From Sphingomonas hankookensis (lineage in GTDB: Bacteria; Pseudomonadota; Alphaproteobacteria; Sphingomonadales; Sphingomonadaceae), in assembly GCF_022664465.1 (NCBI RefSeq), contig NZ_JAKREV010000003.1:310001-374000 (forward strand): a stretch of 64,000 nucleotides of DNA, read 5' to 3'. Numbering within the stretch: position 1 is the stretch's first letter; each line of letters starts with the position of its first letter. Position numbers and translations under genes: made by a program. This document shows positions 24,316 through 32,873 of this stretch, in pieces. The notes beneath the pieces were generated by a model, which worked only from the letters and a program-made list of their open reading frames with translations, ran no database searches and was not told where the DNA came from.

Positions 24316-25670
24316 TCCCCCCGCCGCCGACGATTGCGGCGGTCTTCCTCGAATGCGGTCTGCGACGTCATTTGAATATCCTGTGCCCGAATCCAGTCGC
24401 TAGACCCCTGCGGCAACAACGCCATCGCCCGCCGCGCACTGGCCAGCGCCATGCCGTTGTCGCCCGACAGCGACGCATATTCGGCCATCGCCAGCGCCAC
24501 CCGTGCCGCATCGCCACGCCGTTCGTAGAGGATGCTCAGCTGATACCATGCGAACGGGTTCCGGTTGTCGCGCGCGATCGCCTGTTTCAGCACCCGCTCC
24601 GCCTCGTTCAGCAGCGCCGGGTCTTCCGCGGCTATCAGCGCATGGCCGAAGGTCGCGGCGATCAGCGGCGACGAGCGCGTCCGGTCGGTCGCCTCGCGTA
24701 GCGCCGACAAGGCCTCCTTCGGCTTGCCCGATTCGAGCAGGATCTGCCCTTCGAGTTCGAGGAAATAGGGATCGTCGGGCGCGGCCTTCACCAGTGCCAG
24801 CGTCTCCGCCGCCGCCTGCTCCGGATAGCCCGATTTATGATAGGCATAGGCGCGGGCATAATGGGCGTAGACGCTCTGGTCGCTGGCGGGATAGCGGCGC
24901 AGCGTATCCTTGGGATCGCTGACATAGCCGCGCAGCTTGGCCTGCACCCGCTTGAACCAGGTTTCCAGCGCCGGATCGGTCTGCGTCTTGAACGCGGCCG
25001 AGCTTTGCACGTCCTGCGTCAGGTTGGCGATACGCTCGCCGGTCAACGGGTGGGTGCGCTGATAGCCATTGTCCTGCGGGATCGCGAGGCGATATTCCAT
25101 GTTCTGGAGCTTTTTGAAGAAGTCCAGCATGCCCTGCCCCGAGATGTTCGACGTGCGCAGGAAGCGGGCGCCGGCGGCATCGGCGGCGCTTTCCTGAGTC
25201 CGGCTGAACGACAAATAGCTGCCCATCGCCGCCTGTTGCCCGGCGGCGAGGATGCCCGCCCCTGCTTCACCCGCGCCCGCCGCCATCGCCGCAACGCCAA
25301 GCAGCAGGCTGAGCACGGTGATGCCGGTCGCCGGTGCCATGCCGCGTCCGGCCAAGGGTACGTGGCCGCCGACGATATGGCCGATTTCATGGGCGATGAC
25401 GCCCTGCACTTCGTTGGCATCGTCGGCGGCGTCGAGAAGTCCCGAATGGATATAGACCGTTTGTCCGCCCGCGACGAAGGCGTTGATCGACTTGTCCTGC
25501 AACAACACGACATTGAAGTTGCGTGCGTCGAGCCCTGCGGCAACCGCGATCGGCCGCGACATGTCGTGCAGCAGCGCCTCGGTCTCGGCATCGCGCAGTA
25601 TCGACTGGGCGGCAGCGGGCTGGGTGAACAGGAGGATGGCGGCAGCGATGCCGCCCAGCGCGCGCTTCAT
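24312..25670 (-). CDS. Periplasmic M48 family metalloprotease with TPR domain (BepA-like)
   Basis: A 452-aa protein. Signal peptide residues 1-22 (cleavage after AAA-Q). The zinc motif HEIGH lies at 94-98 and the third ligand Glu in ESAADAAG about 60 residues later. The C-terminal half has TPR-like helices (ARAYAYHKSGYPEQAAAETLALV, LIAATFGHALIAAEDPA). This is the layout of BepA/YfgC, which degrades or rescues stalled outer-membrane proteins at the BAM complex. Coupling to a DsbA-like gene fits a role in folding of disulfide-containing envelope proteins such as LptD, known for E. coli BepA. Start taken at MKRALGG. Confidence 0.9.
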   Translation of the reverse strand: MKRALGGIAAAILLFTQPAAAQSILRDAETEALLHDMSRPIAVAAGLDARNFNVVLLQDKSINAFVAGGQTVYIHSGLLDAADDANEVQGVIAHEIGHIVGGHVPLAGRGMAPATGITVLSLLLGVAAMAAGAGEAGAGILAAGQQAAMGSYLSFSRTQESAADAAGARFLRTSNISGQGMLDFFKKLQNMEYRLAIPQDNGYQRTHPLTGERIANLTQDVQSSAAFKTQTDPALETWFKRVQAKLRGYVSDPKDTLRRYPASDQSVYAHYARAYAYHKSGYPEQAAAETLALVKAAPDDPYFLELEGQILLESGKPKEALSALREATDRTRSSPLIAATFGHALIAAEDPALLNEAERVLKQAIARDNRNPFAWYQLSILYERRGDAARVALAMAEYASLSGDNGMALASARRAMALLPQGSSDWIRAQDIQMTSQTAFEEDRRNRRRRGE

Positions 25671-25740
25671 GACGTTCCTTATCGGCGATGCGGCGGACAC
25701 GGGTCAACGCCGCGATGCCGCCCGCCGCTTGAACGGCGGA

Positions 25741-26178
25741 TTAAGCCGATGCGCGAAATTCCGGAAAGGCTTCGAACAGCTTGATGCCCGTGGGCGGCTG
25801 CGACCGGTCGCCACGACGCGCGCGCACCGCGAAATCGACGATTTCACCGACCGATTCATACCCGCACGGTTTGGACACGACGCCGAGGGCACCGTCGATG
25901 CCGTCGTCGAGCATCGCCGGATTGGCGGTGAGAAAGATGACGGTGGTACCGTAATTCTTGCCGAGCATCCGCCCGATCGTCGGCCCGGTCGGCCCGTCGC
26001 GCAGGTTGCAGTCGACCAGCGCGACGTCCGGACGGACCGACGCGAGTTCGAGTGCGCGCGACATGTCGGCGGCGATGCCGACCGGCCGATAGCCATGTTC
26101 CTCCAGCGACGCTTCAAGGTCGATCGCGACCAGCATCTCGTCTTCGACGATCAGGACGGTGGGAGGAAGCATGGCCAT
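25741..26178 (-). CDS. Single-domain response regulator
   Basis: A receiver-only protein of about 145 aa. VLIVEDEMLVAIDLE gives the acidic pocket, VALVDCNLRDG the phospho-acceptor Asp, FLTAN the conserved Thr, and VVSKPCG the conserved Lys. There is no output domain. Such receivers relay phosphate or bind partners and are common with HWE kinases in alphaproteobacteria. The nearest HWE kinase in the window is 5 kb away, so a link is only possible. Start is uncertain: ATGs at 26187, 26178 and 26172 are all in frame and none has a strong ribosome site. Confidence 0.85.
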   Translation of the reverse strand: MAMLPPTVLIVEDEMLVAIDLEASLEEHGYRPVGIAADMSRALELASVRPDVALVDCNLRDGPTGPTIGRMLGKNYGTTVIFLTANPAMLDDGIDGALGVVSKPCGYESVGEIVDFAVRARRGDRSQPPTGIKLFEAFPEFRASA

Positions 26179-26335
26179 TCCGTACATAACTAAGGCTTTG
26201 GCAACGCCCTCGGCCGGGTTCCGTTCCGGCATTCGTCGCGTTCTGTGACAGAGTGTGTCCACGGCATGACACCGATCTCGTCCGATCTGTCGCTTGTATC
26301 CTGCCGCCACCGCCGCTAATGCCCGCGACGGGCCA

Positions 26336-26373
26336 CGCTGTCCCAACGCAGCGCGTGCTCTCTGTGAGGAGAG
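26336..26373 (+). promoter_or_regulatory. Candidate serC leader with a hairpin sequestering the ribosome site
   Basis: Two short stem-loops sit directly before the serC start: CGCTG-TCCCAACG-CAGCG (26336-26353) and CTCTC-TGTGAG-GAGAG (26358-26373). The right half of the second is the Shine-Dalgarno sequence. A conserved serC leader RNA motif is known in alphaproteobacteria. Whether this matches it needs a covariance search. Confidence 0.35.
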
Positions 26374-26378
26374 ACTAC

Positions 26379-27512
26379 ATGACCGATCTTCCGCCTAAGC
26401 CGGCTACGACCCCCGCTCGCCCGTATTTCTCGTCCGGGCCTTGCGCCAAGCCGCCGGGCTGGTCCGCCGACCGCCTCCACCCCGTCAGCCTCGGCCGGTC
26501 GCACCGTTCGAAGATCGGCAAGCAGCGGCTGCAATATTGCATCGACCTGATGCGCGAGCTGTTGAAGCTCCCCGACACTCACCGCATCGGCATCGTCCCC
26601 GGTTCCGACACCGGCGCGTTCGAAATGGCGATGTGGACGATGCTGGGCGCGCGGCCCGTCACTGCGCTCGCTTGGGAAAGCTTCGGCGAAGGCTGGGTGA
26701 CCGATGCGGTCAAGCAGCTCAAGATCGATCCGACGGTCGTGCGCGCCGACTATGGCCAGCTGCCCGACCTGACCGCGATCAACTGGACCAATGACGTCCT
26801 CTTCACCTGGAACGGCACCACGTCGGGTGTCCGGGTGCCTAACGCCGATTTCATTCCGGCCGACCGCGAAGGGCTGTCGTTCGCCGACGCCACCTCCGGC
26901 GTGTTCGCCTATGACATCGACTGGGCGAAGATCGACGTCGCCACGTTCAGCTGGCAGAAGGTGCTGGGCGGTGAGGGCGCGCATGGCGTGCTGATCCTCG
27001 GGCCCCGTGCGGTCGAGCGGCTGGAAAGCTACATCCCCGCCTGGCCGCTGCCGAAGGTCTTCCGCCTCGTGTCGAAGGGCAAGCTGACCGAAGGCGTCTT
27101 CAAGGGCGAGACGATCAACACCCCGTCGATGCTGGCGGTCGAGGATGCGATCTTCAGCCTCGAATGGGGCAAGTCGCTGGGCGTCGATGGCCTGATCGCG
27201 CGCAGCGACGCCAATGCCGCCGCGCTCGACAAGATCGTCGAAGAGCGTGACTGGCTCGGCCACCTCGCCGCCGATCCGGCGACCCGGTCGAAGACCAGCG
27301 TCTGCCTGACCGTCGAGGGGGCCGACGAGGCGCTGATCAAGAAGATGGCGTCGCTGCTCGAGGCCGAAGGTGCGGCGTATGACGTTGCGGGATATCGTGA
27401 CGCGCCGGCGGGCCTGCGCATCTGGTGCGGTGCGACCGTCGATACCGCGGATATCGAGGCGCTCGGGCCATGGCTCGACTGGGCCTACGCCACCGCGAAG
27501 GCGGCCGCTTAA
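26379..27512 (+). CDS. serC: Phosphoserine aminotransferase
   Basis: A 377-aa PLP enzyme of the SerC type found in alphaproteobacteria and archaea (starts with PYFSSGPCAKPPGWS). The lysine that binds PLP is in TFSWQKVLGGEGAHG (about residue 195). It converts 3-phosphohydroxypyruvate and glutamate to phosphoserine in serine synthesis, and acts also in pyridoxal phosphate synthesis. Start at 26379 with GAGGAGAG immediately upstream. A longer in-frame start is rejected. serA follows in the same direction after a 121-bp gap filled by a repeat, so serC-serA is a serine operon. Confidence 0.97.
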   Translation: MTDLPPKPATTPARPYFSSGPCAKPPGWSADRLHPVSLGRSHRSKIGKQRLQYCIDLMRELLKLPDTHRIGIVPGSDTGAFEMAMWTMLGARPVTALAWESFGEGWVTDAVKQLKIDPTVVRADYGQLPDLTAINWTNDVLFTWNGTTSGVRVPNADFIPADREGLSFADATSGVFAYDIDWAKIDVATFSWQKVLGGEGAHGVLILGPRAVERLESYIPAWPLPKVFRLVSKGKLTEGVFKGETINTPSMLAVEDAIFSLEWGKSLGVDGLIARSDANAAALDKIVEERDWLGHLAADPATRSKTSVCLTVEGADEALIKKMASLLEAEGAAYDVAGYRDAPAGLRIWCGATVDTADIEALGPWLDWAYATAKAAA

Positions 27513-27513
27513 C

Positions 27514-27628
27514 TTCTCTCCGCTTCAGGGGAGAGGTTGGGAGAGAGGCATGCACGCCACCTCTCCGCCCGCTCCCCTACTTCCCCTCTCCCCGGCCCTC
27601 TCCCCTAAAGGGGAGAGGGAGAAGGAAC
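27514..27628. repeat. Palindromic element, family F-like copy 2, between serC and serA
   Basis: Two CTCTCC..GGGGAGAG hairpins flank the gap: CTCTCCGCTTCAGGGGAGAG (about 27515-27534) and CTCTCCCCTAAAGGGGAGAG (about 27599-27618), with extra CTCTCC-rich sequence between. It resembles the 9434-9572 element in design. The distal arm supplies the ribosome site of serA. Confidence 0.65.
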
Positions 27629-27633
27629 ACGAC

Positions 27634-29211
27634 ATGCCTAAAGTTCTGATTTCCGACAAAATGGACCCCAAAGCCGCCCAGATCTTCCGCGAACGCGGGG
27701 TCGAGGTGGACGAGATCACCGGCAAGACGCCCGAAGAGCTGATGGCGATCATCGGCGACTATGACGGCCTCGCCATCCGCAGCGCGACCAAGGTGACCAA
27801 GGCGATCCTCGACGCCGCCAAGAATCTGAAGGTCGTCGGCCGTGCCGGGATCGGCGTCGACAACGTCGACATCCCTGCCGCATCCGCCGCCGGTGTCGTC
27901 GTGATGAACACCCCGTTCGGCAACTCGATCACCACTGCCGAACATGCCATCGCGCTGATGTTCGCGCTCGCCCGACAGCTGCCTGAGGCCGATGCCTCGA
28001 CCCAAGCCGGCAAGTGGGAAAAGAACCGTTTCATGGGCGTCGAGCTGACCGGCAAGACGCTCGGCCTGATCGGCGCGGGCAATATCGGCTCGATCGTCGC
28101 CGATCGTGCGCAGGGTTTGAAGATGAAGGTGGTCGCCTTCGACCCGTTCCTGTCGCCCGAACGCGCGATCGAGATCGGCGTGGAAAAGGTCGAGCTGGAC
28201 CAGCTGCTGGCGCGCGCCGACTTCATCACGCTGCACACACCGCTGACCGACCAGACCCGCAACATCCTGTCGGCGGAAAATCTGGCCAAGACCAAGAAAG
28301 GCGTGCGGATCATCAACTGCGCGCGGGGCGGTCTGATCGACGAGGTCGCGCTGAAGGCCGCGCTCGACAGCGGGCATGTCGCCGGCGCGGCGCTTGACGT
28401 GTTCGTGCAGGAGCCGGCGAAGGAATCGCCGTTGTTCAACACGCCCAACTTTGTCTCCACCCCGCATCTGGGCGCGTCGACCAGCGAGGCGCAGGTCAAT
28501 GTCGCGATCCAGGTCGCCGAACAGATGGCCGATTTCCTCGTGTCGGGCGGCGTCACCAACGCGCTCAACATGCCGTCGCTGTCGGCGGAAGAGGCGCCGC
28601 GCCTGAAACCCTATATGGCGCTGGCCGAAAAGCTGGGTTCGCTGGTCGGGCAGCTGACCACCGGCGCGATCGCGCGGGTGTCGGTGCATAGCGAAGGGGC
28701 GGCGGCCGAGCTGAACCAGAAGCCGATCGTCGGCGCGGTGCTGGCCGGGTTCCTGCGCGTGCAGTCCGACACGGTGAACATGGTCAACGCCCCGTTCCTC
28801 GCGAAGGAACGCGGGATCGAGGTGCGCGAGGTGCGCAACGACCGCGAGGGTGATTACCACACGCTGATCCGCGTTTCGCTCAAGACCGATGCCGGCGAAC
28901 GCTCGGTTGCCGGCACGCTGTTCGGCAATGCCCAGCCGCGGCTGGTCGAGCTGTTCGGCATCAAGGTCGAGGCCGATCTGGCGGGCCACATGCTCTACGT
29001 CGTCAACGAGGACGCGCCGGGCTTTATCGGTCGCATCGGCACGACGCTGGGCGAGGCGGGCGTTAATATCGGTACCTTCCACCTCGGCCGCCGCGATACC
29101 GGGGGCGAGGCGGTGGTGCTGCTGTCGGTCGATGAAGCGGTGACGCCGGAACTGGTCACCAAGGTCCGCGCCCTGCCGGGCGTCAAGACGGTCATGTCGC
29201 TCAAGTTCTGA
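27634..29211 (+). CDS. serA: D-3-phosphoglycerate dehydrogenase
   Basis: A 525-aa enzyme, long form. Order: substrate-binding domain, NAD domain with LIGAGNIGSIVADRA (about residues 145-159), catalytic Arg in INCARGGLIDE, Glu and His in the PHLGASTSEAQ region, then the allosteric substrate-binding domain and a C-terminal ACT domain (VNEDAPGFIGRIGTTLGE to TVMSLKF) for serine feedback. It catalyses the first step of serine synthesis. The ATG has GAGAAGG upstream, provided by the repeat arm. In-frame upstream ATGs fall in the repeat. Confidence 0.98.
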   Translation: MPKVLISDKMDPKAAQIFRERGVEVDEITGKTPEELMAIIGDYDGLAIRSATKVTKAILDAAKNLKVVGRAGIGVDNVDIPAASAAGVVVMNTPFGNSITTAEHAIALMFALARQLPEADASTQAGKWEKNRFMGVELTGKTLGLIGAGNIGSIVADRAQGLKMKVVAFDPFLSPERAIEIGVEKVELDQLLARADFITLHTPLTDQTRNILSAENLAKTKKGVRIINCARGGLIDEVALKAALDSGHVAGAALDVFVQEPAKESPLFNTPNFVSTPHLGASTSEAQVNVAIQVAEQMADFLVSGGVTNALNMPSLSAEEAPRLKPYMALAEKLGSLVGQLTTGAIARVSVHSEGAAAELNQKPIVGAVLAGFLRVQSDTVNMVNAPFLAKERGIEVREVRNDREGDYHTLIRVSLKTDAGERSVAGTLFGNAQPRLVELFGIKVEADLAGHMLYVVNEDAPGFIGRIGTTLGEAGVNIGTFHLGRRDTGGEAVVLLSVDEAVTPELVTKVRALPGVKTVMSLKF

Positions 29212-29229
29212 TCGGTTTGCGTGTGCGTG

Positions 29230-29268
29230 GGCGGGCTGTCGGAACGATCCGGCAGCCCGTTTGCGTTT
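29230..29268 (+). terminator. Probable terminator after serA
   Basis: CGGGCTGTCGGA (29232-29243) and TCCGGCAGCCCG (29248-29259) pair with one G-U, followed by TTTGCGTTT. It starts about 20 nt after the serA stop. The T tract is imperfect. Confidence 0.6.
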
Positions 29269-29283
29269 GGACTGTCCTTCACC

Positions 29284-29312
29284 CGTCACCCCGGGTCAAG
29301 TCCGGGGTGACG
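29284..29312. repeat. Family B palindrome, short copy
   Basis: GTCACCCCGGGTC and a complementary TCCGGGGTGAC end form a hairpin also seen inside the 10902-10986 element. It lies between the serA terminator and hisZ. Confidence 0.55.
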
Positions 29313-29376
29313 TGGTTGGCATGGCGGATGTCGTCCACGCTTTCCCGGCCGGCCCGCACCCGCTAGGGGAAACGCC

Positions 29377-30480
29377 ATGAACGACACCGGCCTCCTGCCC
29401 GAAGGGTTTCACGACCGCCTGCCCCCCGCTGCCGACGGCCTGCGCCGGTTCGAAGGGGCGGTGCTGGGCGTCGCGCACGGCTATGGCTATGAACAGGTCG
29501 ACCCGCCGCTCGCCGAGTTCGAGGCGGGGCTGGCCGGGCGGTTGAAGGGCACGGCGGCGACCGATGCCGTGCGCTTCGTCGATCCGGTCAGCCAGCGCAC
29601 GCTCGCCATCCGGCCCGATATCACCGCACAGGTCGCGCGGATCGCCGCGACGCGCATGGGCCACCATCCGCGCCCGGTACGGCTGTCCTATGCCGGGCCG
29701 GTGCTGAAGCTGCGCGCGGGCGAACTGGCTCCGCGGCGCGCCCGGCGACAGATCGGCGCCGAACTGATCGGGCTCGACAGCGTCGCCGCCTCGACCGAGA
29801 TCGTGACCGTCGCGGTCGAGGCGTTGCGGGCGGCCGGGGTCACCGGCATCTCGATCGACTTCACCCTGCCCGATCTGGTCGCGACGCTGGCGGGCGATCC
29901 ACCGGGGCCGCAGCACGACGCTCTGATCGCCGCGCTCGACGGCAAGGACGCCGGACGCGTCGCGGCGATCGATCCCGCCTATCTGCCGCTGGTCGAGGCT
30001 GCGGGCCCGTTCGCCACCGCGCTGCCGCGGTTGCGCGCGACCGACACCGCCGGGCGGCTGGCATCGCGGTTGGACGCGATCGAGGCGGTGGCGGCGGCAC
30101 TGCCCGGCAATGTCGGCGTCACGCTCGACCCGACCGAGCGGCACGGCTTCGAATATCAGAGCTGGCTCGGCTTTTCGCTGTTCGCTCAGGGCGTGTTGGG
30201 CGAGGTGGGGCGCGGCGGCACCTATGCCGTGTGCCATGCCGATGGCCGCGAGGAGCCGGCGGTCGGCTTCTCGCTCTACGCCGATGCGCTGCTCGACGCG
30301 GGACTGGGCGCCAAGGATCGGCGGCGGCTGTTTCTGCCCGCAGGTACCGATCCGGCGGTGGCGGCGCGATTGCGCGGCGAGGGCTGGGTAACGGTCGCGG
30401 CGCTGACGGCGGACGATACCGCCGAGGCACAGCTGTGCACCCATATGTGGCAGGACGATCGGGCGGTCGCCATCGCCTGA
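29377..30480 (+). CDS. hisZ: ATP phosphoribosyltransferase regulatory subunit
   Basis: A 367-aa HisZ protein, a catalytically dead histidyl-tRNA synthetase paralogue. It starts LLPEGFHDRLPPAADGLRRFEG and keeps the class II core traces (FVDPVSQRTLAIRPDITAQVARIAATR, motif 2 area) and GFEYQSWLGFSLF. HisZ activates the short-form HisG, the first enzyme of histidine synthesis. hisG is not in the window. A separate histidinol phosphatase (hisN) lies 25 kb downstream, so histidine genes are scattered. Confidence 0.95.
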   Translation: MNDTGLLPEGFHDRLPPAADGLRRFEGAVLGVAHGYGYEQVDPPLAEFEAGLAGRLKGTAATDAVRFVDPVSQRTLAIRPDITAQVARIAATRMGHHPRPVRLSYAGPVLKLRAGELAPRRARRQIGAELIGLDSVAASTEIVTVAVEALRAAGVTGISIDFTLPDLVATLAGDPPGPQHDALIAALDGKDAGRVAAIDPAYLPLVEAAGPFATALPRLRATDTAGRLASRLDAIEAVAAALPGNVGVTLDPTERHGFEYQSWLGFSLFAQGVLGEVGRGGTYAVCHADGREEPAVGFSLYADALLDAGLGAKDRRRLFLPAGTDPAVAARLRGEGWVTVAALTADDTAEAQLCTHMWQDDRAVAIA

Positions 30481-30483
30481 TGC

Positions 30484-30514
30484 GAAAAGGGGCGGCCGAT
30501 CGGCCACCCCTTCA
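30484..30514. terminator. Bidirectional terminator between hisZ and the MucR gene
   Basis: AAGGGGCGGCCGA and TCGGCCACCCCTT pair with a single wobble and have A- and T-containing ends on both sides. The two genes converge here with only 39 bp between stop codons. Confidence 0.75.
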
Positions 30515-30519
30515 AGCGC

Positions 30520-31029
30520 TTATTCGGCGGCCTTGGGCTTGCGCCCGCGGCGGCGCGGAGCGTCGCCCCCATCGTCGGCGGCGGCATCCGTCGCACCTTC
30601 GGTCGTGCGCGCCTTGCGGCCCAGACCGATGCGCTTCGCCATGTCGCGACGGCTCTGCGAATAGGTTTCGGCAACCATCGGGTAATCGGCGCGCAGGCCG
30701 TACCGCTCGCGATAGGTTTCCGGGGTCAGGCCGTGGCCCGCCAGGTGACGGCGCAGCGTCTTGTACGGCTTGCCGTCGATCATCGAAATGATGTGGTCTT
30801 TCGACGCCAGCGACTTGCGGACCGACACGGCAGCGACATGGTCCTGCTGCGGTGCGGTTTCCTCCGGCTCGGAGGTACCCGACGCCAGTCCGAGAACGGT
30901 CGCGTGCATCGTCTGCAGGAACGCCGGAACATCCTCCGCCGCGACGCGGTTGTTGCCGTTGTTCAACCAGGCGATGGTAAGTTCGGTGGCCAGTTCGATC
31001 GCGTTCAGTTCGGAACCGTCTTCGGTCAT
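30520..31029 (-). CDS. MucR/Ros family transcriptional regulator lacking the zinc cysteines
   Basis: A 169-aa protein with the MucR/Ros layout: an acidic N-terminal oligomerisation half (1-60) and a DNA-binding half, ISMIDGKPYKTLRRHLAGHG then LTPETYRERYGL and YPMVAETYSQSRRDMAKRIGLG. The two zinc-ligand Cys of Ros are replaced by Ser82 and Asp85, while the His residues (95, 99) remain. Zinc-free members are known in rhizobia. MucR proteins are H-NS-like global regulators binding AT-rich DNA. The C-terminal tail RRRGRKPK looks like an AT-hook. The start at 31029 fits the family, with GGGAGAT upstream. Confidence 0.88.
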   Translation of the reverse strand: MTEDGSELNAIELATELTIAWLNNGNNRVAAEDVPAFLQTMHATVLGLASGTSEPEETAPQQDHVAAVSVRKSLASKDHIISMIDGKPYKTLRRHLAGHGLTPETYRERYGLRADYPMVAETYSQSRRDMAKRIGLGRKARTTEGATDAAADDGGDAPRRRGRKPKAAE

Positions 31030-31179
31030 GGAGATCTCCCTCAATGCCTGCGAAATGCGGCGTGTCCGACGACAGGTCAATAGTGATGGCCGCAGTATTC
31101 GACTTTTCCAGATAATTATTCTGCAAAGGATCGTCGATATGGCGATCGCATACCAATTGTTTATCATCGATCACGACGG

Positions 31180-31220
31180 ATCGTACCGATATTCGGGTTC
31201 CGACACCGGATCGGTACGAT
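31180..31220. repeat. Perfect 11-bp inverted repeat upstream of the HWE kinase
   Basis: ATCGTACCGAT (31180-31190) and ATCGGTACGAT (31210-31220) are exact reverse complements with a 19-nt spacer that itself contains TCGG-GTT-CCGA. It sits in the 264-bp divergent region between the MucR gene and the kinase, 73 nt before the kinase start. It could be a regulator-binding site or a leader hairpin. Confidence 0.6.
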
Positions 31221-31293
31221 ATGCCCACGATAGCACGCTTACGCGATTTCCAGCGGTACATGATCGTGCCGCCGACTTTGAACGGATGACAAG

Positions 31294-32634
31294 ATGACGC
31301 ACACCGTCGCGATCGATCCGACCGCGCCGATCTGGTTCGATATTGCCGATGCGATGCCGATATTGGCATGTATCGTCGATGATCGCGGGCGATTGCTGTG
31401 GACCAATCGGCGCTGGCAGCATGATATCGGTGCCGAGGTCGACTGTGATCTATGGGCATTCTGTGCCGGCGGCGCGTGCGACGACGCGCGTGCGAAGTGG
31501 ACGGCCGATATCGCGACGGAGCGTCCGTTCGCGCTGACGCTGCCCCTGCCGGCCGGGCCCGTCGACTTCGCGGTCCGCCCGGCCGGCGAAGGGCGCTGGA
31601 TCGCGATCGCATCGCAGGACGAGACGCAGCGCCAGACCGAAACCGCGCGCGCCGCGACCCGTGCCGAACTCGACACGCTGACCAATGCCATGCCGCAGAT
31701 GGTATGGGCGACGCGGCCCGACGGCCATCACGATTTCTACAACGCGCAGTGGTACCGCTTCACCGGCATGCCCGAAGGGTCGACCGATGGGGAAGGATGG
31801 AACGGCATGTTCCATCCCGACGATCAGGATCGCGCGTGGAGCCGGTGGCGCCATAGCCTTGCCACCGGCGACGATTACGAGATCGAATATCGCCTGCGGC
31901 ACCATAGCGGGCAGTATCGCTGGGTACTGGGGCGCGCGTTGCCGGTGCGCGACGGCGACGGCGCGATCGTCCGCTGGATCGGTACCTGTACCGATATCGA
32001 TTCGGCCAAGCGCGCCGCCGAACAGAACGATATCCTCAGCCGCGAACTGAGCCACCGGATCAAGAACATCTTCGCGATCGTCAGCGGGCTGGTGCGCATG
32101 TCGGCGCGGCAGATGCCGGCGGTGCGCGGCTTTGCCGACGATCTGGCGCGGCGGATCGCGGCGCTGGGCGCGGCGCACGATCTGGCGCGCCCGCACAGCG
32201 ACGTGTCGCGCCCGTTGATCGGTGAGGCGACGCTGCACCATGTGCTGCGCGAACTGCTCTCGCCCTATGCCGTCGAACAATGGCAGATCGCGGGCGACGA
32301 CGTGCCGATCGATGATCGGGGAGCAACGCCGGTGGCGCTGATCTTCCACGAACTGGCGACCAATGCCGCCAAATATGGTGCGCTGTCGACCCCGGAGGGC
32401 CGAGTGTCGATCCGCACCGTGCGCCACGACGGGGTGCTGGGCATCGACTGGCAGGAGACGGGCGGGCCGACGATCGCGGGCGAGCCCAAGGCGACCGGGT
32501 TCGGCACGCGGCTGGCGGCGCTGAGCATCGAACAGCAGCTGGCCGGGCATATCGCGCGGGCGTGGCGCCCCGAGGGGTTGGCGGTGCACATCGACGTGGC
32601 GTGCGACGCACTGGTGCGCGATCGGGTGGATTGA
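31294..32634 (+). CDS. PAS-domain sensor histidine kinase of the HWE family
   Basis: A 446-aa cytoplasmic kinase. Two PAS-like domains (about residues 12-110 and 125-240; the second with YNAQWYRFTGMPEGS, WNGMFHPDDQDR and RWVLGRALPVRDGDG, a PAS_3 fold) precede the HWE H-box ELSHRIKNIFAIVSGLV, phospho-acceptor His254. The catalytic domain has the HWE-type N-box FHELATNAAKYGALS. HWE kinases act in light, stress or chemosensing in alphaproteobacteria. No membrane segments and no response regulator gene adjacent, so it is an orphan. Ligand unknown. The ribosome site is weak. Confidence 0.92.
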   Translation: MTHTVAIDPTAPIWFDIADAMPILACIVDDRGRLLWTNRRWQHDIGAEVDCDLWAFCAGGACDDARAKWTADIATERPFALTLPLPAGPVDFAVRPAGEGRWIAIASQDETQRQTETARAATRAELDTLTNAMPQMVWATRPDGHHDFYNAQWYRFTGMPEGSTDGEGWNGMFHPDDQDRAWSRWRHSLATGDDYEIEYRLRHHSGQYRWVLGRALPVRDGDGAIVRWIGTCTDIDSAKRAAEQNDILSRELSHRIKNIFAIVSGLVRMSARQMPAVRGFADDLARRIAALGAAHDLARPHSDVSRPLIGEATLHHVLRELLSPYAVEQWQIAGDDVPIDDRGATPVALIFHELATNAAKYGALSTPEGRVSIRTVRHDGVLGIDWQETGGPTIAGEPKATGFGTRLAALSIEQQLAGHIARAWRPEGLAVHIDVACDALVRDRVD

Positions 32635-32654
32635 GGGGAGCTTCGGCTCGGCTT

Positions 32655-32832
32655 CCTGCGTCATTCCCGCGGAGGCGAGAATGGCGGAGATCGGCGTTCA
32701 TCGCCAAATCCCGAGCGGCCTGCGCACTATCTCACATGGCCGCGAACGTCGCTCCAGCGAAGGCTGGAGCCTCCAGCGGCGCCTGCTGTGCGCTATCACC
32801 GGGAGATCCCAGCCTTCGCTGGGATGACGTTA
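32655..32832. repeat. Composite palindromic repeat, families G and D
   Basis: It begins with CGTCATTCCCGCGGAGGCGA (a G-type half arm), then carries the D-type arms CCAGCGAAGGCTGG and GATCCCAGCCTTCGCTGGGA TGACGTT. The D arms recur at 48981-49064. No gene is visible in 32635-32873. Confidence 0.65.
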
Positions 32833-32873
32833 GCTCCGATGGAGTGCAGAAGGCCGACAGCGGAACCCAAGAC

